Assembly (NCBI GenBank): GCA_964603635.1
Contig: CAZRVH010000007.1
Location: 1-47,858 of the forward strand
Reading direction: 5' to 3'
DNA from: CAZRVH01 sp964603635
GTDB lineage: Bacteria; Patescibacteriota; Gracilibacteria; Peribacterales; Peribacteraceae
Length of the DNA: 47,858 nt
Shown here in pieces: positions 40,384 through 46,536 of the stretch. Numbering within the stretch: position 1 is the stretch's first letter; each line of letters starts with the position of its first letter. The position numbers and the translations under genes were made by a program. The notes beneath the pieces were generated by a model. It saw only the letters and a list, made by a program, of their open reading frames with translations, did no database searches and was not told where the DNA came from.

Positions 40384-41901
40384 ATGTCTTTGTACCGCGT
40401 CTACCGGCCCAAAACCTTTTCCGACGTCGCGGGACAGGAAGCGATCGTATCGACCCTGCGACAGGCCATCGCGCAGGACAAACTGGCGCATGCCTACCTG
40501 TTCGCGGGCACGCGCGGCACCGGAAAAACCACCATCGCGCGCATCATGGCCAAGGAAATCCTGACGCACGGGATGAAAGATGAGACCTTGAAACGACAGG
40601 TCATCGAAGCGGTGGAAGACGGCAGCCTGGTGGACCTCACGGAAATCGACGCGGCGAGCAACCGCGGCATCGACGACATCCGCAGCCTCTTGGAAAAAAT
40701 CCAGTTCACGCCCGTCGTGGCCAACGCGAAGGTCTTCATCATCGACGAGGTGCACATGCTCACGCGCGAGGCCTTCAACGCGCTCCTGAAAACGTTGGAA
40801 GAACCGCCCGCCTACGCCTACTTCATCCTGGCGACGACCGAAATCCACAAGATCCCCCCCACCATCCAGTCCCGCTGCCAGCGCTTCCTCTTCCGCCAGA
40901 TCGGCATCCAGGACATCGTGGGAAGGCTTCGCTACATCGCCACGCAGGAGAAAATCGACATCGATGACGACGCCCTGACCGCCATCGCCCGCCATGTCGG
41001 CGGCAGCATGCGCGACGCCGTATCCCTGTTGGACCAATTGCGCTCGCTCCCGACCGTCACCATCGAGGATATCCGCCAGCGTATCGGGGAATCCGGCCAC
41101 GCGCAGGTAGCGCACATGATGGACGCACTCGCCTCGGGCGACCGGGCGGGAATATTGGGTATCGTCCGGGAACTGGAAGCGACGGCCGTCCCCATGGAAA
41201 CGTTCCTGCGCATGCTCCTGTCCGAAGCGCGCACCCGCCTGCACCAGGCGATCGAAAAGGGAATGGAAACGCAGACCTCTTTGAGGCTTATGGATGCGCT
41301 TCTGGAAGCCGCGAAAGACGTACGCATCGCGCCCGTGCCGGGATTGGTGGTCGAATCCGCCTTATTGTCGCTGTGCCCCACGGATGGCGCACCGATGCCC
41401 GCCCCGACTCCCCCGAAAAAGAAAGAACCGACCCTCTCGGCACCCCCTGTTGCCACTACCCCTGCGGCACCCGAATCCGTTACCCCCGATGCTACGCCTC
41501 CACCCGTTCTCCCTGCGCCGGAAGCGGAAGGAGAATCACCCTTGCACCATACCGATGCCGAACCCGTTTCCCCTCTCCCTTCTCCCCTCTCCCTGACGCA
41601 AGTCCTGAAGGCGTGGCCAGCGATCGTGGACGGTGCGCAACCAGCATTCGTCAAAATGTCCCTGAAAAACGGTCAACCCGTGGATGTGCGAGGCGATACG
41701 ATTGTCGTCCGCTTCACGTCGACGTTCCACAAGGACAAGGCAAGCAGTGCGGAAAGCGGCACGAGCATCGAGGACGCGATCAAGAAAACACTCGGCACCC
41801 CCATGAAAGTGAAGTTCACGATGGACGCGGATTCCCCGGCTCCCAAAGCACCCGCCGGCGAATCGGTGAACCTCGCCGAAGCGGCCTTGGATGTCTTCTA
41901 A
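40384..41901 (+). CDS. dnaX: DNA polymerase III subunit tau/gamma
   Basis: A 505-residue clamp-loader ATPase. Walker A GTRGTGKTT (residues 42-50), Walker B FIIDEVHMLT, the sensor LATTEIHKIPPTIQSRCQRF and the lid region DAVSLLDQL are intact. The zinc module that normally follows Walker A with four Cys is absent: the stretch between KTTIARIMAKEI and DLTEIDAASNRGIDDIR contains no Cys. Residues about 335-400 are a Pro-rich linker, followed by a folded tail that may bind the polymerase. A TATACT at 40370-40375 lies eight bases before the ATG. I see no canonical slippery heptamer in phase, so a single product is likely. Confidence 0.93.
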   Translation: MSLYRVYRPKTFSDVAGQEAIVSTLRQAIAQDKLAHAYLFAGTRGTGKTTIARIMAKEILTHGMKDETLKRQVIEAVEDGSLVDLTEIDAASNRGIDDIRSLLEKIQFTPVVANAKVFIIDEVHMLTREAFNALLKTLEEPPAYAYFILATTEIHKIPPTIQSRCQRFLFRQIGIQDIVGRLRYIATQEKIDIDDDALTAIARHVGGSMRDAVSLLDQLRSLPTVTIEDIRQRIGESGHAQVAHMMDALASGDRAGILGIVRELEATAVPMETFLRMLLSEARTRLHQAIEKGMETQTSLRLMDALLEAAKDVRIAPVPGLVVESALLSLCPTDGAPMPAPTPPKKKEPTLSAPPVATTPAAPESVTPDATPPPVLPAPEAEGESPLHHTDAEPVSPLPSPLSLTQVLKAWPAIVDGAQPAFVKMSLKNGQPVDVRGDTIVVRFTSTFHKDKASSAESGTSIEDAIKKTLGTPMKVKFTMDADSPAPKAPAGESVNLAEAALDVF

Positions 41902-41945
41902 TGATTGGTTGCGTTGATTCCCTTGTTTTCTTTGATTCCCTCATC

Positions 41946-42530
41946 ATGGATCCCTCCGCGCAAAAACAACATCTCCGGGAGTCTATCAAGGAACGCCTGA
42001 AGCATTTGCCCGCGAACGAGCGCACGGCGGAAAGCAGAACACTCTGCAAAGAACTACTCCATGCATTGCCCAAAACGCCGCTGATCATTTCGACATACCT
42101 GCCGACGCCAAACGAAGCTGATGTAACCGATGCGCTCAAAGCGTTGCTGGGACAAGGATGCGAACTCTACGGACCGTCGTCTGTCGGACAAGGATTTGAA
42201 TTCCGGCAGTTCCGGTCCATGGAAGAGCTGATCCCCGGCCGCTTCGATATCCGCGAGCCCCTGAGAAGCAATCCGGAATTGAGGCTGGAAGACGTGGACT
42301 ACGTGTTCGTGCCGGGCGTGGGCTTCGACCGCTTGGGACACAGACTCGGCCGAGGCAACGGAGGCTACGACCGATGGCTGCAGAAGCTGCGTGCCGTGAA
42401 CCAGAAAGCGAAAGTCTGGGGCATCGCGTTCGAATCACAATTGACGGCGGATGTTCCAGTGGAAGCGCATGATCAGATCATGGACGGGGTGTTCACGGCA
42501 AGGGGCCTGATTAATGTATCGGGAAAGTAA
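41946..42530 (+). CDS. 5-formyltetrahydrofolate cyclo-ligase
   Basis: A 194-residue enzyme that converts 5-formyl-THF to 5,10-methenyl-THF with ATP. Motifs: the basic N-terminal MDPSAQKQHLRESIKERLKHL, IISTYLPTPNEADV, and GVGFDRLGHRLGRGNGGYDRWLQ (the GxGxGYYDR loop) followed by WGIAFESQL. The start ATG 41946 gives the usual family length; an open frame further upstream lies antiphase inside dnaX and is not real. It works in the same folate one-carbon cycle as GlyA downstream, though they are not co-transcribed because an opposing gene lies between. Confidence 0.9.
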   Translation: MDPSAQKQHLRESIKERLKHLPANERTAESRTLCKELLHALPKTPLIISTYLPTPNEADVTDALKALLGQGCELYGPSSVGQGFEFRQFRSMEELIPGRFDIREPLRSNPELRLEDVDYVFVPGVGFDRLGHRLGRGNGGYDRWLQKLRAVNQKAKVWGIAFESQLTADVPVEAHDQIMDGVFTARGLINVSGK

Positions 42531-42537
42531 GAAAGTC

Positions 42538-42605
42538 TGTCATGGTGAGCCCTGTCACCCTGAGCCGTGTCATTCCGAGCTCGTCGAGGAACGAAGGGCG
42601 AACCA
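42538..42605 (+). repeat. dispersed TGTCATGGTGAGC-type repeat, three-module form
   Basis: TGTCATGGTGAGC, TGTCACCCTGAGC and TGTCATTCCGAGC stand in tandem, followed by CGTCGAGGAACGAAGGGCGAACCA. The modules differ by a few bases, which shows the element grows by internal duplication. Confidence 0.7.
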
Positions 42606-42609
42606 GGAC

Positions 42610-43326
42610 TCATCGAGACGCCGCGTTCGTAAGCGTCACGCTCTTGGCGATCGTCTTCAGGAGATCCCTATTTGCCATGACTTCCGCGGATGCCGGATGG
42701 AGTTGCGTTTCCAAATAGGCGCGTACGTCGATCGCGAGGAAGTGGAATCCCCTGTTGGGCCATAGCGGCACAGGCAGTTCGGGATGGGACGCGGGAAACG
42801 CTGCGGTCATGGCCGCGATCTCCGCATCGGCAAGCGAGAACGGGGTGACGCCCGCAACGACGACGAAGTCCGTCGGACGCAGAAGCACGATCATGCTCTG
42901 CAGAAAATCCATCGCCGCATCCGGAACCCCGTAACCCACGGCGGTGACGATGATCGCGTCTTCATCCGCGCGAATCACGTCGCAGTACATCGTTTTGCGG
43001 GTGTTCACGGGCAGATACACGCGGTTATCCTTCAGGATATCACAGGATTTCGTTGCGAGGAGGGTTTCCCGGATCTTCGGGGTGATGGTCCAATCCCCGA
43101 CTCCCAGCGACTTCTGCTTATAGGAAAATGATGAGGCGAAGATGTGGGAGCGCGCGCTTTTCAGCAAATACTCTGCATTCTGTTCTCGCTGGATCACTTC
43201 GTCGGGATACGTGAAACGCACGCCCAGCTTGGCCAATTCTATCTGCTGCGGCCCCACGACGGAGGCTTGGCAGGCGGTGAGGAGGAGGCTGGCGGTAATC
43301 GCGAGGAAAGGGGCGGCTCGTTGCAT
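42610..43326 (-). CDS. lipoprotein of unknown function
   Basis: A 238-residue protein with a clear lipoprotein signal (MQRAAPFLAITASLLLTAC, Cys19). The mature part begins with LGVRFTYPDEV, a strand pattern common in PsbP-like or secreted beta-alpha proteins, and holds two Cys (TKSCDIL, MYCDVI) that may pair. Nothing catalytic is seen. The start is backed by TACAGT (43342-43337), which predicts a leader of about four bases; this -10 sits at the foot of heptad hairpin B. The stop lies at the edge of the dispersed repeat. Confidence 0.65.
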   Translation of the reverse strand: MQRAAPFLAITASLLLTACQASVVGPQQIELAKLGVRFTYPDEVIQREQNAEYLLKSARSHIFASSFSYKQKSLGVGDWTITPKIRETLLATKSCDILKDNRVYLPVNTRKTMYCDVIRADEDAIIVTAVGYGVPDAAMDFLQSMIVLLRPTDFVVVAGVTPFSLADAEIAAMTAAFPASHPELPVPLWPNRGFHFLAIDVRAYLETQLHPASAEVMANRDLLKTIAKSVTLTNAASR

Positions 43327-43339
43327 GTCGGTGAAAACT

Positions 43340-43414
43340 GTAGCTTGTAGGTTGTAGGTTGTAGCTTGTAGGAAAAGAATTTTTATTGCCTACCACCTAC
43401 GACCTACTTCCTAC
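43340..43414. repeat. heptad-repeat hairpin B
   Basis: GTAGCTT, GTAGGTT, GTAGGTT, GTAGCTT, GTAGG on the left face CCTAC, CACCTAC, GACCTAC, TTCCTAC on the right across a 16-nt A/T loop. The arms pair over about 26 positions with few mismatches. It lies between two divergent genes, so it is not a terminator for either; compare hairpin A at 31034-31094. Confidence 0.8.
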
Positions 43415-43445
43415 TTTCCTGATCAACAGAAGAGCACACGGCCAC

Positions 43446-43480
43446 TTGTCACCATAACGGGCTCAGCTACCATCCAACCA
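43446..43480 (+). promoter_or_regulatory. glyA promoter, leaderless
   Basis: TTGTCA (43446-43451), a 16-bp spacer and TACCAT (43468-43473) end six bases before ATG 43480, placing +1 on the A of the start codon. Confidence 0.75.
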
Positions 43481-44739
43481 TGCCTATCTACGACGCACTG
43501 CAGGCCCAGGACAAAGCGGTTTTCGACGCCCTGATGGGCGAGATGCGCCGCCAGAAGGAAGGGGTGGAACTGATCGCATCGGAGAACTACATCTCCCCCG
43601 CAGTCATGGAAGCCATGGCGACGGTATTCAACAATAAATACTCCGAAGGATATCCGGGCAAGCGTTATTACGGCGGACAGGAATACACGGACCAGATCGA
43701 GCAACTCGCGATTGACCGTGCCAAGCTGCTCTTCGACGCGGGCCATGCCAACGTGCAGCCACACGCCGGAGCCCCCGCCAACGTGGCCATGTACTTCGCA
43801 CTTTTGGAGCCGGGCGACACGGTGATGGGCATGGACCTAAGCCACGGCGGACACCTGACCCACGGCCATCCCGTGACGTACCTCACCAAAATCTTCAAGT
43901 TCGTCCGCTATAAGATGAAAGACCCCGAAACGGGCGAGATCGACTATGAAGAGATGCGCCGCGTTGCGTTGGCCGAGAAGCCGAAGATGATCCTGGCAGG
44001 CTTCAGCGCCTACCCGCGCGAACTGGACTACGCGAAAATGAAAGCGATCGCCGATGAGGTGGGTGCGTACACGGTGGCGGATATGGCGCACATCGCGGGA
44101 TTGATCGCCGGCAAAGCCCTGCGTAACCCCTTCCACGATGGTTTCGACGTGATCACGACGACGACGCACAAGACGCTGCGCGGCCCCCGCGGCGGCATGA
44201 TCCTCACGCGCGATGCCGAGCTGGGCAAGAAGATCGACAAATCCGTCTTCCCGGGCTTCCAAGGCGGCCCCATCATGCAGATGGTGGCGGCCAAGGCGGT
44301 GGCGTTTGGCGAGGCGCTGCAGCCGGAATTCCAAGACTATGCCAAGCAGGTTATTAAGAACGCCAAACACCTCGCGGATTTCTTCATGAAGAACGGCGCG
44401 AAGCTCGTGACGAACGGCACCGACAACCACCTCATACTCATCGACTGCATCAAGAGTTGGGATATCCCGGGGGGCGACGTGGAGCACGTGTTGGATACAG
44501 TCGGCATCACCCTCAACAAGAACATGATCGCCGACGATACGCGTAAAGCGATGGACCCGTCCGGCGTGCGTCTGGGCACCCCCGCCATCACCACCCGCGG
44601 CATGAAGGAGAAGGAAATGGATATCCTCGGCCAGTTCGTACTGGATGCCATCAAGAACAGGTCCGACGAGGCAGCCCTCGCGGAGCTGGGCAAGAAGGTG
44701 AAGGAGTTCTGCGTACGGTTCCCGGTTCCGGGCATTTAA
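43480..44739 (+). CDS. glyA: serine hydroxymethyltransferase
   Basis: A 419-residue PLP enzyme that interconverts serine and glycine and loads tetrahydrofolate with a methylene group. It is full length and well kept: ELIASENYISPAVMEAM, NKYSEGYPGKRYYGG, DLSHGGHLTHGH, VADMAHIAGLIAG, and TTTTHKTLRGPRGG with Lys231 as the PLP lysine. The late RLGTPAITTRGMKEKEM binds the carboxylate. A near-consensus promoter places the first transcribed base on the start codon. It supplies one-carbon units used by the folate enzyme at 41946. Confidence 0.97.
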   Translation: MPIYDALQAQDKAVFDALMGEMRRQKEGVELIASENYISPAVMEAMATVFNNKYSEGYPGKRYYGGQEYTDQIEQLAIDRAKLLFDAGHANVQPHAGAPANVAMYFALLEPGDTVMGMDLSHGGHLTHGHPVTYLTKIFKFVRYKMKDPETGEIDYEEMRRVALAEKPKMILAGFSAYPRELDYAKMKAIADEVGAYTVADMAHIAGLIAGKALRNPFHDGFDVITTTTHKTLRGPRGGMILTRDAELGKKIDKSVFPGFQGGPIMQMVAAKAVAFGEALQPEFQDYAKQVIKNAKHLADFFMKNGAKLVTNGTDNHLILIDCIKSWDIPGGDVEHVLDTVGITLNKNMIADDTRKAMDPSGVRLGTPAITTRGMKEKEMDILGQFVLDAIKNRSDEAALAELGKKVKEFCVRFPVPGI

Positions 44740-44776
44740 AATAACTTATAGGTGTTTTTAATACCGTTATAAATAT

Positions 44777-44845
44777 TTGACATAATTATAACAGTATGTT
44801 TATATACACTTAGTTTAGCGATCGGTCTCTAACATACATCGAGGT
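44777..44845 (+). promoter_or_regulatory. strong promoter and Shine-Dalgarno of the 94-residue protein
   Basis: A consensus TTGACA (44777-44782), an 18-bp spacer and TATATA (44801-44806) lie in AT-rich DNA. A leader of about 37 nt ends with GAGGT (44841-44845), four bases before ATG. This is the strongest promoter in the window. Confidence 0.8.
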
Positions 44846-44849
44846 ACTT

Positions 44850-45134
44850 ATGAATCGCTTTGCCTGCCGTATTTTGGTTCCGTTCAAACAACTCGCCCAT
44901 TTCAAGGTACTGTGCGCAGACGCACAGTTGCAAGTCGTCTGCACAGGCACCAGTAATTTACGCAAGGGCCTGGACATCGAATACATCTTGTACGTCCTCG
45001 AGGAGGATACGGATGACTGCCCGGAACAAGGCGACTTCCGTCTTCTAGAAGAAGACGGCTGCAAGGTCGAGGATATCCACGAAGAGGAAATCGATAAGAT
45101 CCTCGCAAAGTACTTCCAGGTCAAACCGGCTTGA
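44850..45134 (+). CDS. 94-residue acidic protein, highly promoted, unknown function
   Basis: A small protein starting MNRFACRILVPFKQLAHFKV. The first half is beta-rich with four Cys (FACRI, VLCADA, VVCTGT, DDCPE); the second half is acidic and helical (EEDGCKVEDIHEEEIDKILAKYF). No known family is recognised. Unlike most genes here it has a consensus TTGACA/TATATA promoter, a true leader and a Shine-Dalgarno site, and it ends in two successive stem-loops, the first overlapping its stop codon. All this suggests an abundant, separately regulated product. Confidence 0.75.
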   Translation: MNRFACRILVPFKQLAHFKVLCADAQLQVVCTGTSNLRKGLDIEYILYVLEEDTDDCPEQGDFRLLEEDGCKVEDIHEEEIDKILAKYFQVKPA

Positions 45135-45158
45135 TCGCTCCTCACACGAAGCGATCAA
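45131..45158 (+). terminator. stem-loop overlapping the stop codon
   Basis: TTGATCGCT (45131-45139) and AGCGATCAA (45150-45158) form a perfect nine-base stem that includes the TGA stop. There is no T-run, so it may protect the mRNA end rather than terminate. Confidence 0.55.
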
Positions 45159-45167
45159 CAACAAAAC

Positions 45168-45204
45168 AACGGTGTCCTCATCCACAAGAGAGGACACCGT
45201 TTTA
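45168..45204 (+). terminator. intrinsic terminator
   Basis: AACGGTGTCCTC (45168-45179) and GAGGACACCGTT (45190-45201) form a perfect 12-base stem, followed by T residues. Confidence 0.88.
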
Positions 45205-45429
45205 AAATCATACAAAAATGACCACGATTGCACTCTTGTCAAAGAAAGGTTTGAAAATGCATTTCGCCTCTCTTTCACTTGGTTTTAAACATGTATACAT
45301 ATTGTAGTCGTACTACAACTTCATGGCTTGCAACAGGGCGATTCATTGCGAATACAAAAAGTGAACGTATGATTCTCCTGTCGCACCCCTGCACGCGCTC
45401 CTTCGCATCACCGTTCACAACTTCTGAAG
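45205..45429. other. gene-free region upstream of RNA copy 2
   Basis: No convincing gene is present. TGTATACAT (45292-45300) is a possible extended -10, which would start an RNA near 45305, just at the hairpin TTGTAGT-cgt-ACTACAA (45302-45318). GTGAACG (45361-45367) pairs with CGTTCAC (45412-45418) around a 44-nt interior, so the 5' part of the transcript would also be structured. Confidence 0.4.
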
Positions 45430-45549
45430 AGAGAAGTTTGATCACAAAAACTTTCGCACTCGTTCCCCCCGGGCACACTTTGCTCCACTTTTGCAACACG
45501 CTGGGTATTGGTTACGTGCTTTGCGGAGTCACCGTGATCAGACTTCTCT
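45430..45549 (+). ncRNA. candidate structured RNA, copy 2
   Basis: A 120-nt element. The ends, 45430-45445 and 45534-45549, pair over 16 positions with one wobble, and three further pairs can form outside. The core at 45459-45495 (CTCGTTCCCCCC, GGGC, TTTGC, CTTTTGCA) aligns to copy 1 with single-base indels, and ACGTG follows at 45514. The closing helix has a different sequence from copy 1 but the same position and length. AACTTCT just upstream can pair locally with AGAAGTT and so competes with the long helix. A T-run directly after the helix (45549-45555) makes it end like an intrinsic terminator and fixes the strand. Confidence 0.62.
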
Positions 45550-45555
45550 TTTTTT

Positions 45556-45583
45556 CAAAAGAAAAACCCAGGTTTTTCTTTTG
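45556..45583. terminator. 13-bp palindrome with two-base loop, terminator-like
   Basis: CAAAAGAAAAACC (45556-45568) and GGTTTTTCTTTTG (45571-45583) are perfectly inverted. It directly follows RNA copy 2 and could end transcription from either side. Confidence 0.6.
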
Positions 45584-45622
45584 GGAACTTTTCCTGCAGG
45601 GAGTCGCTCCAGCGCGGCAGAG

Positions 45623-45645
45623 CCGGCGCTTCGCGACGGTTTTTT
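45623..45645 (+). terminator. intrinsic terminator before the palindromic element
   Basis: CCGGCGC-ttc-GCGACGG with one mismatch is followed by six T residues. GTCGC at 45603 and GCGAC at 45633 offer an alternative larger stem. Confidence 0.6.
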
Positions 45646-45648
45646 ATA

Positions 45649-45745
45649 CCCTCACCCCGGCCCTCTCCCAACGGGAGAGGGAGGTTCGAAGATCGATCCG
45701 CCTTGGGGAATCCCCTCTCCCCACGGGAGAGGGTTAGGGTGAGGG
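45649..45745. repeat. CCCTCTCC-type composite palindromic element, copy B
   Basis: CCCTCACCCCGGCCCTCTCC-caac-GGGAGAGGG opens and CCCCTCTCCCCACGGGAGAGG with GTTAGGGTGAGGG closes this 97-bp unit. The outer ends (CCCTCACCCC, GGGTGAGGG) are inverted. Same size and layout as copy A at 34680-34776, different centre. Confidence 0.8.
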
Positions 45746-45796
45746 CAACAGAGGCTCACTACTCCGTATGAAAGTCTGGTGTTACAATCAAGCAAC

Positions 45797-46195
45797 ATGC
45801 GCTACACATTCCGCCGCAGCTTCGGCTTTGCCTTCACGGGTCTTCGCCATGCGTGGAAAAAGGAGCGTAACCTGCGCCTCTTCGCCAAATGCTACGTCCT
45901 GGTCCTGATCGCCGGATTCTTTGTGCGACTCCTGACATGGGAATGGATAGCCGTGCTGACGGCAGGCATGGGCTTCATCATCGTGGAACTGCTCAATACG
46001 GCCATGGAACGCCTCACCGATGCGCTGGATGCGAACCGGAAGCTGGATGGCACGACGGGCTTCCATCCCCTCTTGAAAGCAACCAAAGACGTGGCGGCGG
46101 GAGCCTCCTTGGTCTGCCTTATCCTTGTGATCGGAATTCTGGCGCTCGTATTTTGGCCCTATGTGCGGATACTGATCGCGGCAGCGGTACGCTAA
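45797..46195 (+). CDS. diacylglycerol kinase / undecaprenol kinase family protein
   Basis: A 132-residue membrane enzyme with three helices (CYVLVLIAGFFVRLLTW, WIAVLTAGMGFIIVELLN, ASLVCLILVIGILALVFWPYV) after a basic amphipathic start (FRRSFGFAFTGLRHAWKKERNLR). The active-site motif ELLNTAMERLTDAL with Glu and Asn, and HPLLKATKDVAAGASL, are intact. Gram-positive relatives phosphorylate undecaprenol, which would supply the lipid carrier for the polysaccharide genes in this window. The start is set by TACAAT preceded by TG (45780-45788), eight bases before ATG; an in-frame GTG upstream overlaps that promoter. Confidence 0.92.
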   Translation: MRYTFRRSFGFAFTGLRHAWKKERNLRLFAKCYVLVLIAGFFVRLLTWEWIAVLTAGMGFIIVELLNTAMERLTDALDANRKLDGTTGFHPLLKATKDVAAGASLVCLILVIGILALVFWPYVRILIAAAVR

Positions 46196-46514
46196 GGCCG
46201 AGCGCCCGGTTGATCGCCCGTATAGTCAGGTCATTTTGTTCCTCAAGGATACGGGTAGCCGTTTCGTTGCGTCCGACATGCTCTTCGGCCCCCGGATAGT
46301 ATTCATGATTGACGAAGGGATGCCCCTTCCCTGCCGGAAGACTCATATACCCTTCTTTGATCAGCGCACGCTTCATCGCGTCCTCATCCCAACCTGCGGC
46401 ATCCACCGCCCTCTGCAAACGCTCCCGATCCGTCTCGAGTTCCATATACGCCAAAAGTTCGTCGACGTATCGAAGAACCTTTGCATGTTCGGCCATACTT
46501 TCCATATTCGGCAT
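46119..46514 (-). CDS. 131-residue helical protein of unknown function
   Basis: A helical, charged protein starting MPNMESMAEHAKVLRYVDELLAYMELETDRERL. The first half could be two helix hairpins; the centre has SLPAGKGHPFVNHEYYPGAEEHVGRNE, and the tail is basic. No known family. TAGTAT preceded by TGC (46529-46521) ends exactly six bases before the ATG, strong support for a leaderless start. It overlaps the 3' end of the diacylglycerol kinase gene on the other strand by 77 bases, so its last 25 residues may be of little importance. It lies 22 bases downstream of the T4SS-type ATPase stop. Confidence 0.65.
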   Translation of the reverse strand: MPNMESMAEHAKVLRYVDELLAYMELETDRERLQRAVDAAGWDEDAMKRALIKEGYMSLPAGKGHPFVNHEYYPGAEEHVGRNETATRILEEQNDLTIRAINRALGLSVPLPRSVSAHRAKIRAPEFRSQG

Positions 46515-46536
46515 GATGCAATACTAGCACAATCCG

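Noticed and set aside
41405..41430. A-rich run in dnaX as a programmed frameshift site
   Set aside because: The run CCG AAA AAG is not an X XXY YYZ heptamer in the reading phase, and no stop-proximal short product is evident.
41373..41945. Upstream extension of the folate cyclo-ligase frame through the end of dnaX
   Set aside because: The extension is antiphase to dnaX, rich in Arg/Pro/Cys and beyond the family length. The ATG at 41946 gives the normal N-terminus.
45279..45737. 152-codon open frame across RNA copy 2 and the palindromic element
   Set aside because: It runs through two terminator-like hairpins and a repeat element, and resembles no protein.
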